From contig JAMXDE010000007.1 of assembly GCA_026770025.1 (NCBI GenBank), positions 744,001 to 808,000 on the forward strand: a DNA stretch of 64,000 bases. The letters are read 5' to 3'. Below, one piece after another: positions 9,577 through 20,219 of this stretch. A program made the position numbers and the translations under genes. Under the pieces are notes generated by a model, which saw only the letters and a list, made by a program, of their open reading frames with translations, searched no databases and was not told the DNA's origin. How positions within the stretch are numbered: position 1 is the stretch's first letter; each line of letters opens with the position of its first letter. Source of the stretch: Craspedostauros australis (Eukaryota; Bacillariophyta; Bacillariophyceae; Mastogloiales; Achnanthaceae).

Positions 9577-10956
9577 ATGCCAAGGTTCTCCGCGTTGCTG
9601 GGACTTCTGGTCCTGCTGGTGGCAGCCAGTGTCGAAAGGACGGAATGCGGACTGCTCGGAAAGATACTGAAGGAGAAGGACGGCCTAGTGGACGATGTTC
9701 CAAATGCAAAGCTGTCAAGCGAGGCCGTCATCCCATTGGTTGGCATGGGGGTTGGCAACCTGCAAGGCGATCTGATTGAAGACATGGTGGATCGTGGCAT
9801 CCGTGCGAACAATCGGATCCGTCTCATCGACACGGCGCACGCAAGCCGCAATGAGCACATCCTTGCCAAAGGCATCGTTCGCGGCGTGGAGCATTTCCAG
9901 GAATCCGAGCACCTGCGGAAGCGCGTGCAGGTGCATGTCGTCACCAAGGTGTGGTACACGTACTTGGGGTACGAACGCACCAAGATGTCGGTGCTGGAGT
10001 CGTTGGAGGCATTGGATCAAGCTATGCTGGATGACAACGTCGATTTGAAGGTCCACATGATATTGCATTGGCCGCGATGCTACGATAATATCCAGTGGAT
10101 GAATTGCGAACGGGAGGAGCGACAGCTCCCTGCCGAGATCAAGAAGGCCGGCCCCGCGCCGCACCTGGATCGGGACAACGCCTGGAAGGAGAGCTGGAAG
10201 GCGCTGGAGGACATGTACACATCCAAGGAATACCCCATGATCGCCAGCATCGGCGTCTCCAACTTTGACACGCACGATCTGACAGCGTTGACGCAGATGG
10301 CGCGTGTGCAACCACACCTCATCCAGATGAACGTCTGGTCACTGTTGAACAACCCGAATCTCGTCCGGCTTTGCCATCAGCACGGCATCCATATCCAGGT
10401 TTACAACGTCATGAACGGAATTTGGAATCGCCGGAAGGACCATCCGCACGCCTTCCACCACCTCATCCTCGTTGCCAACCAGCTTGAGAAGACTTTGGGC
10501 GTCGAGAAAGATGGTGCTGGGAAGATTGGTGCTCCCCAGGTCATGTTGAAATGGCTGGTCCAGCAACAGATATCCGTCATCCCAAGAACAACCAATCCGG
10601 ATCATTTGTCATCCAATTCTGCCGTCGCGATATCCAACGTCCCCCAACTGACCAACGACCAGATGGATATCACCAAAAAGGCATTGAGTGCCATGCTCAA
10701 TGGCCAGGACCTTCCTCAGGATGTTTCGGTCAAGGTCACATTCCACGCCAAAAATGAAGACATGTTCCTTGCCTGGTTCGGCCATGACGGAGACGAAAAG
10801 GTCGTCACGATGATCACGAAGGGTGAATCAGCCGTCCAATACACCCATCCCGCGCATCGATTCCGTGTCTACCATGCCTACGATCGCGACCGTTACCATG
10901 ACTACACGGTTTCTGGAAACTACGGTGACGAAGATGAAGTCCACGTCGAACTCTAA
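9577..10956 (+). CDS. Secretory aldo-keto-reductase-like protein with extra C-terminal domain
   Basis: 459 residues from the ATG at 9577, with a clear signal peptide (about residues 1-25), so it should enter the ER. Residues about 55-360 follow the aldo-keto reductase TIM barrel: LIDTA with D85, the K124 of VVTK, LHWP with H164, and the late VIPRT NADP-binding strand. The catalytic Tyr of DTAxxYxNE is Ser at 90, so ordinary reductase chemistry is doubtful. After the barrel, about 75 residues (385-459) form an extra acidic, beta-rich domain (VTFHAKNE, LAWFGHDG, HRFRVYHA) that recalls a VHL beta domain; that comparison is by eye only. No intron. Either a non-catalytic member or one with changed chemistry. 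Confidence 0.75.
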   Translation: MPRFSALLGLLVLLVAASVERTECGLLGKILKEKDGLVDDVPNAKLSSEAVIPLVGMGVGNLQGDLIEDMVDRGIRANNRIRLIDTAHASRNEHILAKGIVRGVEHFQESEHLRKRVQVHVVTKVWYTYLGYERTKMSVLESLEALDQAMLDDNVDLKVHMILHWPRCYDNIQWMNCEREERQLPAEIKKAGPAPHLDRDNAWKESWKALEDMYTSKEYPMIASIGVSNFDTHDLTALTQMARVQPHLIQMNVWSLLNNPNLVRLCHQHGIHIQVYNVMNGIWNRRKDHPHAFHHLILVANQLEKTLGVEKDGAGKIGAPQVMLKWLVQQQISVIPRTTNPDHLSSNSAVAISNVPQLTNDQMDITKKALSAMLNGQDLPQDVSVKVTFHAKNEDMFLAWFGHDGDEKVVTMITKGESAVQYTHPAHRFRVYHAYDRDRYHDYTVSGNYGDEDEVHVEL

Positions 10957-11640
10957 TAAGTCGTCGTGTTCATCAATGAGAAATGATCGTGGTGATTACT
11001 TGCACGAACTATGTGGGGTACATGTGGCTGTGATTGCACAGACCTGCCGCTCTTGTGCTTGGCCCCTTCGTTGGAAACATCCTCACGGCAAAAGTAGAAT
11101 TGCAGCACAGACGGAACTGGAGTGTTCAGTGAGCATTTTGTGCGCCAACAACATACGTGCAAGACAGAATGAACAGGCCCCCAATGTACGTACGTAAGCA
11201 AGTGGGCCGGATGCATGATGCCATCACATTTGGGTTCTGCTGCGTTTCGCATTATAAAAAACGTATGTATTCGTATGTGTTGTTGGTGGCAAACAAATGC
11301 AGAAACAACAAGAAGGAGAAGAAGAATCGTTCATTCCGTTTCATTAGATGGTGGACATAAATAGTGTCATTTTGTAGGCTACGTTGCGCTGCCGGTTCAG
11401 TCTTGCCCACGACAGTGGATTCCAAACCTGCACCAAAACCAGAACACGGAAACAAGGTCATGCGTTTGTGTGGTTGACACCAGAAACAACGGCGACCAAC
11501 CACACAAGCCATTCAGGCACCAACCCAAACACAACAAAAGATCACAAAAAAGATCTTCTCATCGGTTGGATCGAGAGTCTGCCTGCCAAGGGAGAGACGT
11601 TGCGAGCGACACATACTCTATCAGCACACAACAACCACGC
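10957..11640. other. Intergenic, AKR-like 3' flank and ProRS promoter
   Basis: Both neighbours are on the plus strand. The stretch holds TACG-rich sequence around 11186-11195 and an A-rich tract around 11310-11330. I see no gene. Confidence 0.5.
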
Positions 11641-11650
11641 ATCACTCTAA

Positions 11651-11700
11651 CGAAAGAGAGAGAGAGAGTGTGCAATCCATATTGAAGAAGAAGAAGAAGA
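11651..11700 (+). repeat. GA and GAA microsatellites in 5' leader
   Basis: A (GA)n run at about 11655-11670 and a (GAA)n run at about 11684-11699 directly abut the ATG of the prolyl-tRNA synthetase. They are purine-rich leader sequence; any role in translation is untested. Confidence 0.7.
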
Positions 11701-13575
11701 ATGGCAAACCCAAAGAAGGCCTCGAAGAAGGGGCAGACGCTGCTGAAGCTGCAGTGGAAGAAGGAGGAGAACTTCCCAGAATGGTACTCCGATGTCATCG
11801 TCCTCAGTGAGATGATCTCCTACTACGACATCAGCGGGTGCTACATCCTGCGTCCATGGTCCTTCAAGATCTGGGAGCTCATCCAAGCTTGGTTCAACAA
11901 GGAGGTACGTTCGTTTGCTGGGTGGTGCCTGTCGAAGTCACTTGATGCGACTTTGCGGAGCGTTCGTTGGATGAGAGTCGCGTCATGCGGAATAGTGTTG
12001 GTGTGAACTCCAATCGCTTGCTCATAGGTCCGCTACTCTTCCAAATGCACCCACTCTTTCGCTCTCTCTGTCTCTCTCCATTCCTCATGAACGAACTCTT
12101 CAAATCAACAACGGATACGAATGAAACGGATTGATTGATTGAACGAATGAATGAATGAATGGCACGCAAATAATGCTCACCAAACGATGCCGCACAACAC
12201 ACTTGCATTCATATATGTTGACGCGCAGATCGAAGAACTCGGTGTCGAGAATGCGTACTTCCCGCTGTTCGTATCGCAAGATCGTTTGGAGAAGGAGAAG
12301 GATCATGTCGCAGGATTCTCCCCAGAGGTCGCATGGGTGACAAAGAGCGGAGACACGGACCTTGCCAAGCAAATTGCCATCCGTCCAACATCCGAGACCA
12401 TCATGTACCCAGCATACTCCGATTGGATCCGATCGCACAGAGACCTTCCGTTGAAGCTCAACCAATGGAGCAACGTGGTGCGATGGGAGTTCAAGGATCC
12501 AACCCCGTTCCTCAGAACTCGCGAATTCCTGTGGCAGGAGGGCCACACAGCCCATGCCACCTCCGAGGAGGCCAACGACATGGTGATGAAGGCGCTGGAC
12601 TTGTACAAGCGTGTGTACCAGGATCTGCTCTGCGTCCCTGTCATTCCGGGACACAAGACCGAGAAGGAAAAGTTCGCCGGTGGCCAATCGACCACCACCG
12701 TCGAGGCGTACATCCCCACATCGGGACGCGCCATCCAGGGTGCCACATCGCACCATCTGGGCCAGAACTTCGGAAAGATGTTCGACATCACCTACCAGAA
12801 CGAGAAGGGCGAGTCCGACGTGGTCTGGCAGACATCGTGGGGAATCACCACGCGAACGATCGGCGTCATGATCATGGTGCACGGAGATGACACTGGTCTG
12901 GTGATGCCACCACGCGTGTCGCCATTACAGGCTGTCATCGTGCCAATCGTCAGCAAGAAGCTGACGTTGGAGGACGCCGCTCCGTACTGCGAGAGCATCC
13001 TCAAGGATCTCAAGTCGAAGGGCATCCGCGTCAAGTTCGACGATCGCAGCATCTACAAGCCAGGTTGGAAGTACGCCCACTGGGAGCAGAAGGGTGTCCC
13101 GATCCGCATCGAGGTCGGACCACGTGATATCGAGGGCGGCACGTGCCGTTGCGTCATCCGTTACAACCGCGACAAGATCGACATGCCGGTGGATGGATTG
13201 GGCGATGCCCTGGTGACCAAGCTGGATGAGATCCATGATGCCATGTTCACCAAGGCCAAGGAGGTCCGTGACGCTCACGTCGTCAAGGTGACCGAGTGGA
13301 AGGACTTCGTGCCCAACCTCGAGAAGCACAACCTCATCCTCACCCCGTGGATCGGCGGAGAGAACCAGGAATGGGAGGAGTGGGTGAAGAAGACCAGCCG
13401 CGAGGAGTCGTTGAAGAGCCTCGGCCAGGAGGGAGAAGACGAACGCACAGCGACATCCGTGGCAGGCAAGACCCTGTGCATCCCATTCGACCAGCCAGAG
13501 CTTCCAGCGGGCACCAAGTGCATCGCCAGTGGAGAGCTTGCGACCTGCTGGGTGCTGTGGGGACGATCCTACTAA
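11701..13575 (+). CDS. Prolyl-tRNA synthetase, cytosolic
   Basis: Two exons: 11701-11904 and 12229-13575, with a 324-bp phase-0 intron that starts GTACGT and ends CGCAG. The spliced protein has 516 residues, the usual length of the eukaryotic/archaeal-type enzyme. The intron joins FNKE to [12 protein letters not shown], restoring the conserved N-terminal sequence. Class II features follow: RPTSE (motif 1 region), [20 protein letters not shown] (motif 2) and TSWG near motif 3; the anticodon-binding domain follows from about 285, and the C-terminus ends in the typical GRSY. It charges tRNA-Pro with proline. No targeting peptide is visible, so the cytosol is likely. It is convergent with the large ATPase gene. 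Confidence 0.95.
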
Positions 13576-13968
13576 GCACATCACCGCACGAGAGATCGGC
13601 GCGTCAGTTGGCATCATCGCATGGCTCGACAATGTTTGGTGCGGCGTCTTCCATGCAGAAAAAGGCCAGTGCCTTGCTGGAGAAGGCGATGTCTGCAGCA
13701 GGCAGCAAGACCAACGCAAGCAATATTAATGTCAATTGAAGCTGCAACGTAACAATCACTACACCCACCTTCGAAGGTTCTGGCTCCCGGAGAGATATGA
13801 GGATAGAACACTTGGTGAACGCCAAAGGAGAGATCATGAGCGCAATGACAGAAACAGGAGCAGAAATCTCATTGCCGGTACGATGTAATCTTGTGAATGG
13901 AAACTCTTAATCTGAACGTTTGTACGAGTATGGAGAGCGATACACGGGTTGAGCAGAAACACGCACAT
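13576..13968. other. Convergent 3' gap with TACGAGTA
   Basis: A 393-bp gap between two converging genes. It holds the 8-mer TACGAGTA at 13923-13930, discussed in the findings. I see no gene. Confidence 0.5.
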
Positions 13969-16900
13969 CTACTTTCTCGCTTTCATGAGCTGCTGGACTT
14001 TTCCATGAGCGCCCCACTCTCCATACAGCCGAATGCTTTCGTCCATGTAGATTGAGGCGTTGGTGAAATCGCCTCGATGTGCGAGGAACATGGCATATCT
14101 TTCGTTGGCCATCGCCTCGTCGCGACGATATCTGCGTGCATTTGCCAGCCGGATGGCCTCCAGGTAATACTGGCTGGTCTTCTTGTGTCGCCTTCGAAGG
14201 AAGTTGCGTTCGGCGTTGAGCAGTACGATGAGATGATCACCGTTAGGATTGCCTTTGCTCTGCCACTCCTTCAACTTTGAGTGACATCGATGGGCCATCA
14301 TCTTGTACTTTCGTTGATTCGTCGTGCTGCTACGTGACGCGATGAAGCAGCACAATGCAGAACAGAACATGGTTGGCACGAGGGAGTAACTGGATGGCAT
14401 GGTATCGAGCCAATTCCAGCAGCAGGTTAGCGCAGTCTGAGCAGCAGCTTCGTACTCGCCGAACACAGCCCCAAGGAGGAGACTGGTCATGTCGTGTGAG
14501 ATTCCTTCGAGCTTGGAGATATCACCAGTGGCCCTCGCCTGCCTGATATCATAGGCATCGCCAATGAGCTGAGTAGTATGCTTGGACTGCCCTCTGAGGT
14601 TGAGGGCAGCTTGCCACACCATGCGTGTGACAAGATGCTGCGACTCCTGCCGAAAGTCCTTCATCACTCTGGTGTGCGTTGATAATTCTGCGTCCAGTGT
14701 CTCCAACGACCTATTGCTGTGATACGAAGCGGCGAAATAGGAGAATAGACTCCACATTCCCGCACTCACATCACCTGTTGACATGCCCAATCGGTACGCC
14801 TCGAACAAAGGATCGATGATCGTTTCCAGCGGATGCTTCCAATGGTAGATGTGAATGTAGTAGTAAAGCAGTGTCCGGCTGTCGAGGCTACGATCGTCGG
14901 AAACCTTGAGCACGTCAAGCGCCAGCTTGCCGCATTTCTCGGCTCGATCGAAATCTCCCAAAACAAAGCCAACAATGATACCTTGGAAGGCCAATGCCGG
15001 TGCTGACTGCGTCGAGATGCCGTGCTTTAGACTCCTGTTCAGGATCTTGAGAGTAACCAACGGTACCAACCCTGGTTCGATCAAGTATGCTGCCATGGTT
15101 AGCTTGTCCAGCGTCCTCATAGCAGCGTCGTTGTAGCTGTCGTCGGAAAAGGTGATTGCATCACGCATGTCGCGTTCCAATCTACGTGATGTGGATTTTG
15201 CCATCAACATGTTCCTCGCGACATAGCGCGCCTGGCCAAAGTTGGATTTGGGGAAATTGCAACCTAGCTGCGACAGAACGTCGAAGCAAATGTTGATTGC
15301 ACCGCTTTCCTCCCCCTTGCTCGTGTCTGCGAGGCATACGTCAACCAAGACATGGTAGGCTCTCACCTTGGAAAGGATGTTGCATTCCTGATCGATGATC
15401 GCCGCGCAGTACGATCGCGCCTTGTCAAAGTCATGCATGATGTACGCGCTCTCGGCGGCGGATGAAAACATCTCAAGGCTCTGCGTCGACGATACCTTCC
15501 AATGATCGTGAGGGAGGAGGTCAATGGCTGTGGCGAAGTAGTTGGAAGCCAGTTGGAATGCGGAGACCTGCACCGCCTGCTGACCAGCCCGATAGTTCAG
15601 CATGATGATCTTTATGCGGCGGTCCATCTGCTCACAGGTGGGCATCAGATCTGGCCTCGTGTTGAGGAGGTTGGCGACTGTGAAGATCTTGTCTTGAAGA
15701 TCGCTGGCCGACTGTCCGTACAGTAGGATCTCGCCGACCCGGTACTTGAGCTCGGCAAGCTCTTCATCTTTCGTGACCATAGCCAGCGCAGCCTCTTGCA
15801 CTTTGTCATGGACGAAGAAGTACTGTTGCGTGGCCGATGGTCTCTTGGTCTGGTGATCCGAGGCCTGTTTCCTCGGCGAGCGGGGAGCGCTGGCTTGGCC
15901 TGATCGGGAGGTTTGGCGAATCAACCCTTCGTTGCAACACACATTCAGCATGTGCCGGATCTCTGAGTCCTTGAAGAATGTCGTGATCTGAAACACACGT
16001 CGGAAGAACCCGGAATGGTCAGAGTGGATCGATAGGCCTTTCATCGCGAGGCACACATTGGAGAGAGAGAACGTTGCACCCAGGCATGCAGCGATCGGCA
16101 GAACCTGACGAGCGGAGACCACCTTCTGGAGTTTCGACTTGATGAGGTCGATGACGCTGTTGCTGGAAGAAGTGGCAGTATTGTTGGTGAGTTTGTCCAT
16201 ATCCCATTCCCACGGGATTGTGTGCGGGATGGTCGATGAGATCGGTTGGTGGGTGATGAGGCCATCCTTGACCAGCGATTCCAAATACTGCTGCATGAAG
16301 AGTACGTTGCCTCCCGTCTTCTCATGCACAACGAGTGCCAGCGATCGGAGGCGATCGGTCGGTAGGGAGACGAAACCTTCGGGATCCTCGGTGTGCGCGG
16401 TTGGCGTTGCGGACATGAGGAACAGTTTCGTCAGGTACTCTGTCACTTCCTCAACGTCTAAATCCTCGATACGGATCTTGATGATGCGGATGGATCGTTC
16501 TCGTTTCGACTCTTCCAGCGATGCGAATGTTGCCCTCAGGTGCTGGTTGTTGTCGAGCATGTTGGAGCGGTACGATGTAATGATAGTCAACGATTTGTTG
16601 CGGTTGTCCAGCAACCATGACTGGATCAGGCTCAGCGAGGCTTGATCGGCCCATTGGAGGTCGTCGATCGCAAGGACTACAGAGCAGGATTTGCAGAGGA
16701 TTTGCATGAATCGACGCAGGACGTATTTGAGTCTATCCGTGTGTTCTCGGTAACCCACAGAAGCGAGGTCATCTCCGCGGTTGAACATAGAAACGGAATG
16801 AGAACTATCTGAGGCGATGCTGTGCGAAAGCGACGTCAGCGCGGATGCTGGTGATGGTGGCACTTTCGTCGAGTTGTCGATAGAACTGGGATGCCGACGC

Positions 16901-17829
16901 ACGTGGCTTTTGATGATGGAATCAATGTTCGGGATGACGTGCGACAAAAGATGCACCTCGAGTACGGAAAGTCCTTTCGATAACAGGCTTCGCAGCTTGT
17001 GCGCCGCCGTATCATCGTGAAAGACAGCTGCGGGAGGATCGTCACCCTGCTCCAACCGCGTGCCGCTTGGTTGTAAGATACTGGCCCCGATCTGCTGGCA
17101 GAGCTCGATCATAGCGGTTTGGATGCCGGCGAACGGGACTCCTTCGTTCTTGGTTGACAGCTCGCACTTGCCGCTTGCGAAGAGCCGGCTTGATCGAACT
17201 CTGCCTGCAGATTGAGGGCCCTGGACACCCCCGCTCATGTTGCCGGAAAGGCAATGTTGCTTCACATGCTGGACGAGGGCGGATTTGCCGCTGCCGGATT
17301 GTCCTGCGATGTGCACGAGCGTTCTAATGTCGCCCTTCTTCGCCTTCTGGTTAGCCGTGCTGTGGTGGGTGATTGCATCCATGTCATCATGTATGTCACC
17401 ATGTATGTGATCGGCGATGCAATCCTTGGATGCCCGAGTGATGGCCATGTCGACACCGGCATCGCCATGTGCGATGATGCTCAGCTTCTCCCGATGATCA
17501 TTGTGGGCTTCTTGTGGGTTTTTCGATGACGGTCTCGGTGAGTCTTGTGGGTTCTGCCTTGGGATGGCAGAGAAGCTCGTCGACTTTGCCTTTTTTGAAG
17601 AACTCTCGATCGCCTTGCTGAGGAGTCGGATCTCCATCTCCCGTCCGACGAGCCCGACTTTGTGGAATGGCAGCTGGATACAACTATTCCGAGAACCTTC
17701 CTCCGTCATGCCATCACGGTGACTACCGTGACTGCCGCTGGGATTGGCACCTTCTTCAGTGTTGGCGTTGGTGTTGGCGTTGGTAGTGACAGCGCCGGCT
17801 TCGTCCATTGTCTCCCGATTGTAGCTCAT
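13969..17829 (-). CDS. Large STAND-type ATPase with helical repeats
   Basis: 1286 residues from the first in-frame ATG at 17829; the frame is open further up to 18057 without an ATG, so a 5' exon is possible. After a disordered N-terminus, GLVGRE opens an AAA_16-type domain: Walker A GQSGSGKS at about 176-183 and Walker B VLAIDDLQWAD at about 384-395, typical of the predicted-ATPase family (COG3899 type) seen inside large signalling kinases. From about 650 the chain is alpha-helical with TPR-like repeats. The kinase, histidine-kinase or cyclase parts that often flank this module are absent. It is probably a nucleotide-switched scaffold; partner and ligand are unknown. Confidence 0.75.
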   Translation of the reverse strand: MSYNRETMDEAGAVTTNANTNANTEEGANPSGSHGSHRDGMTEEGSRNSCIQLPFHKVGLVGREMEIRLLSKAIESSSKKAKSTSFSAIPRQNPQDSPRPSSKNPQEAHNDHREKLSIIAHGDAGVDMAITRASKDCIADHIHGDIHDDMDAITHHSTANQKAKKGDIRTLVHIAGQSGSGKSALVQHVKQHCLSGNMSGGVQGPQSAGRVRSSRLFASGKCELSTKNEGVPFAGIQTAMIELCQQIGASILQPSGTRLEQGDDPPAAVFHDDTAAHKLRSLLSKGLSVLEVHLLSHVIPNIDSIIKSHVRRHPSSIDNSTKVPPSPASALTSLSHSIASDSSHSVSMFNRGDDLASVGYREHTDRLKYVLRRFMQILCKSCSVVLAIDDLQWADQASLSLIQSWLLDNRNKSLTIITSYRSNMLDNNQHLRATFASLEESKRERSIRIIKIRIEDLDVEEVTEYLTKLFLMSATPTAHTEDPEGFVSLPTDRLRSLALVVHEKTGGNVLFMQQYLESLVKDGLITHQPISSTIPHTIPWEWDMDKLTNNTATSSSNSVIDLIKSKLQKVVSARQVLPIAACLGATFSLSNVCLAMKGLSIHSDHSGFFRRVFQITTFFKDSEIRHMLNVCCNEGLIRQTSRSGQASAPRSPRKQASDHQTKRPSATQQYFFVHDKVQEAALAMVTKDEELAELKYRVGEILLYGQSASDLQDKIFTVANLLNTRPDLMPTCEQMDRRIKIIMLNYRAGQQAVQVSAFQLASNYFATAIDLLPHDHWKVSSTQSLEMFSSAAESAYIMHDFDKARSYCAAIIDQECNILSKVRAYHVLVDVCLADTSKGEESGAINICFDVLSQLGCNFPKSNFGQARYVARNMLMAKSTSRRLERDMRDAITFSDDSYNDAAMRTLDKLTMAAYLIEPGLVPLVTLKILNRSLKHGISTQSAPALAFQGIIVGFVLGDFDRAEKCGKLALDVLKVSDDRSLDSRTLLYYYIHIYHWKHPLETIIDPLFEAYRLGMSTGDVSAGMWSLFSYFAASYHSNRSLETLDAELSTHTRVMKDFRQESQHLVTRMVWQAALNLRGQSKHTTQLIGDAYDIRQARATGDISKLEGISHDMTSLLLGAVFGEYEAAAQTALTCCWNWLDTMPSSYSLVPTMFCSALCCFIASRSSTTNQRKYKMMAHRCHSKLKEWQSKGNPNGDHLIVLLNAERNFLRRRHKKTSQYYLEAIRLANARRYRRDEAMANERYAMFLAHRGDFTNASIYMDESIRLYGEWGAHGKVQQLMKARK

Positions 17830-19208
17830 GGCGTCCTTGTTCTGGAGCTGGATTGTACTTGCCGGTGTGTCTTGCTGCTTGCTTGCTTGCGTCAAGTTGT
17901 GTTGCGTTACGTTGCCTTCCTGCACGCTGAGAGGTGATGTGCCACTTGTATGGGTATCGTGGTCACTTCGGTTGGTGTACCAATTTGTGTTGACCCTCCA
18001 GAGCTCTGCTGTCGGTATCGAGGTCGACGTCGGTGTTGGTGCTGATTCTGGCCTCACTTGTGTGCGTGCGTATTGCCATCCATCGTCTCCGTCGCTATCG
18101 TCTCTACTGGCATCGTCTCCAGCTTCTCTCCATCACCGAATCTACCTTTGACGCCAATCTCAGCGACACGGTATCGTCGAGTGCACGAACAGGGGTGAGC
18201 TCTCCAAACGCCTGCGTCCTCGTACCGTACTCGTTGCTGAATCCTCTTGGGCTGGTCTTGCTCGTTGCCACGGTGTGGTATCATCTATCCGTGGCGTGTC
18301 GTCCCCAAGTGTTCTTTGGCACCACCACCATCGTCGTCATCGCTGCCAACCTCAACATCGACATCGACATCAGATTGACGCGGCAGGCACCCCACGAATC
18401 GAGATGAGGAGACGCGGGTGAACTGGTCCTTCGTTATTCGCACACTGCATCCTTGCTCCTCCCATTGTACCTCGCGTCGTATCAGAGAGCACAACTTGCG
18501 GCTCGTGCTCGCGTCAAGTTGGCTGGAGCGTTCCAAGACAGACGTGCCCTTCATGATGTTTGGGTTTCGCTTCGTGTTCGTCCAAGGTGGCGAATGACAC
18601 TGAAGTGAGAACTGTTCGTAGGTCCATGGTGATGTGAGACTTGTCTGGACGAAAAGATCGTGTTCTGTTTTTCCACAAGAACCGCGCCAGAAACTCCCAA
18701 TCCTGATTTCTGTTCCGCCACCATCCGATGCAAGAGCTTTTGCATCCACGAAAATGATACTAAGTTGTTGGGCTCTGATCTCCGAGTACCATAAATGAGC
18801 ATCGTGGTCTTGAAGAGGTTTCTCAGACAGTTCAAATTTACGGACACTTAACGAACATAGAAGCCCGCAAGTGTTGTTGTTGTTGCAACACTTCAAACTG
18901 ACAGACAGTGAATGTCTGCAACAGACACGGTCAACAAACAGACAGTCTCACGAACATCGTCGATGTCGTTGGAAGGATCGACGCTCGAGGATCCTCCCCG
19001 CGAAATCCATCACTGCGTTCCGCACAACGAGGGACAATCGCGTGGACAGCATCAACACCAACAAACATGACCACAGAGCCACGACGGTTACTGCACAAAC
19101 ACTCTTCCCTCCCTGCCGTTGCAACACGGAACACAGCAACCCTTGACCCCGAAGTGAACACAAGCAACAGCACAATTAGCACAAACAACACAAACAATAC
19201 ACGCAAGG
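17830..19208. other. Divergent promoter region, ATPase and RPN13
   Basis: A gap of about 1.4 kb between two genes transcribed outward. Frames inside it lack ATG starts or recognisable motifs. An upstream exon of the ATPase could lie between 17830 and 18060, where the frame stays open. Confidence 0.4.
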
Positions 19209-20219
19209 ATGTACTCGGAACTGTTTGACGCGTTGGGCGGTGGAGGGGCCGCTGCCATGGGAGGACCAGGAGGAGCCTCCGCAAGACAGGAGCCCGAGGC
19301 TCTGCTCTCCTTCAAGGCGGGAAAGATGGAGATGACGCAGCAGGAGAACGGAAAGTACTGGTGCGTTCCAGACACGCGCCGCGCCAAGGTCCAGCTGCGG
19401 TACAACAGCGAGGACGCTCTGCTGTGGGAGTGGTACGATCGCCGCGAGAAGGCCGTGTCCGACACCATCCGCATCACGTCGCCCATCGCGCTCAAGAAGG
19501 TGACCAACGTCCCATCGCTGCAGGAGCCAGAGGCGGACCCGATGGATGATGGCGAAGATGCCGCGGATACAGATGCCGGTGCAGCCGCAAGCCCCGCCCC
19601 AACAGCGAATGACAGGACCAACACCCGCACCATCGACGACGATGACAACCCGTGCCGCGAGGTGTACTACTGGAAGTTGGACAACGAATGGAAGATGCTG
19701 TGGCTGCAAGACAAGGAGATCGAAGAGGGTCTTGTGGGGAAGATCAACGACATCCTCAAGCACCCAACCAAGCCTGCGGAACCAGCAGCGGGTGCCCAGG
19801 AAGCGTCCAGCAGCAGCGCCACCGCGAGTGGCAGCGCGAGCAGAACGGGAACGGATGCTCCCGCCGCCAGTGCGACCTCGGCGGCGGCATCTGCGACTAC
19901 GCAGCAGGTGGATGCCCTTTCCAGCATCCTCGAGAACCTCGGGATGCCTCAGGCAGGAGAGGCTGAGGCTTCGGCGGCAGCCGCCGGGTCGGCATCCGGC
20001 GGAGCAGCGGCAACTGCATCTGCTGCTGCCGCGGACGCAACAGCAGCAGGTGGTGTTCTCACACTTGCCGATCTCCAGGGAGCCATGGCTGGTCTGCAGC
20101 CACCAGATGCCCAAGAGGCTTCGCAGCAACAGGAATCGTCGGAGGAAGAGAAGACAGCAGAAGAAGGAAAGGAGGAGGGCAAGGAGGAAAGCAAAGACGG
20201 AGACGAGATGAAGGATTGA
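19209..20219 (+). CDS. RPN13: Proteasomal ubiquitin receptor RPN13/ADRM1
   Basis: 336 residues, intronless. The Pru domain is split: LLSFKAGKMEM (about 32-42) through DTIRITSPIALKKV (about 85-98), then an acidic Ala/Asp-rich insert (about 105-145), then CREVYYWKLDNEWKMLWLQDKE (about 148-170) and the closing helix GKINDILKHP. The Pru domain docks on the proteasome base and binds ubiquitin. The C-terminal half is Ala/Ser-rich with a short LTLADLQGAMAGLQ helix and a Glu/Lys-rich tail; I cannot see a complete DEUBAD domain, the part that recruits UCH37 in animals. It is convergent with the LRR gene. Confidence 0.88.
   Translation: MYSELFDALGGGGAAAMGGPGGASARQEPEALLSFKAGKMEMTQQENGKYWCVPDTRRAKVQLRYNSEDALLWEWYDRREKAVSDTIRITSPIALKKVTNVPSLQEPEADPMDDGEDAADTDAGAAASPAPTANDRTNTRTIDDDDNPCREVYYWKLDNEWKMLWLQDKEIEEGLVGKINDILKHPTKPAEPAAGAQEASSSSATASGSASRTGTDAPAASATSAAASATTQQVDALSSILENLGMPQAGEAEASAAAAGSASGGAAATASAAAADATAAGGVLTLADLQGAMAGLQPPDAQEASQQQESSEEEKTAEEGKEEGKEESKDGDEMKD

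Noticed and set aside
12925-13719. A 264-codon minus-strand frame over ProRS
   Set aside because: Shadow of the synthetase, which is certain on the plus strand.
18285-18896. A 203-codon minus-strand frame upstream of RPN13
   Set aside because: It starts without ATG and shows no domain or codon bias.
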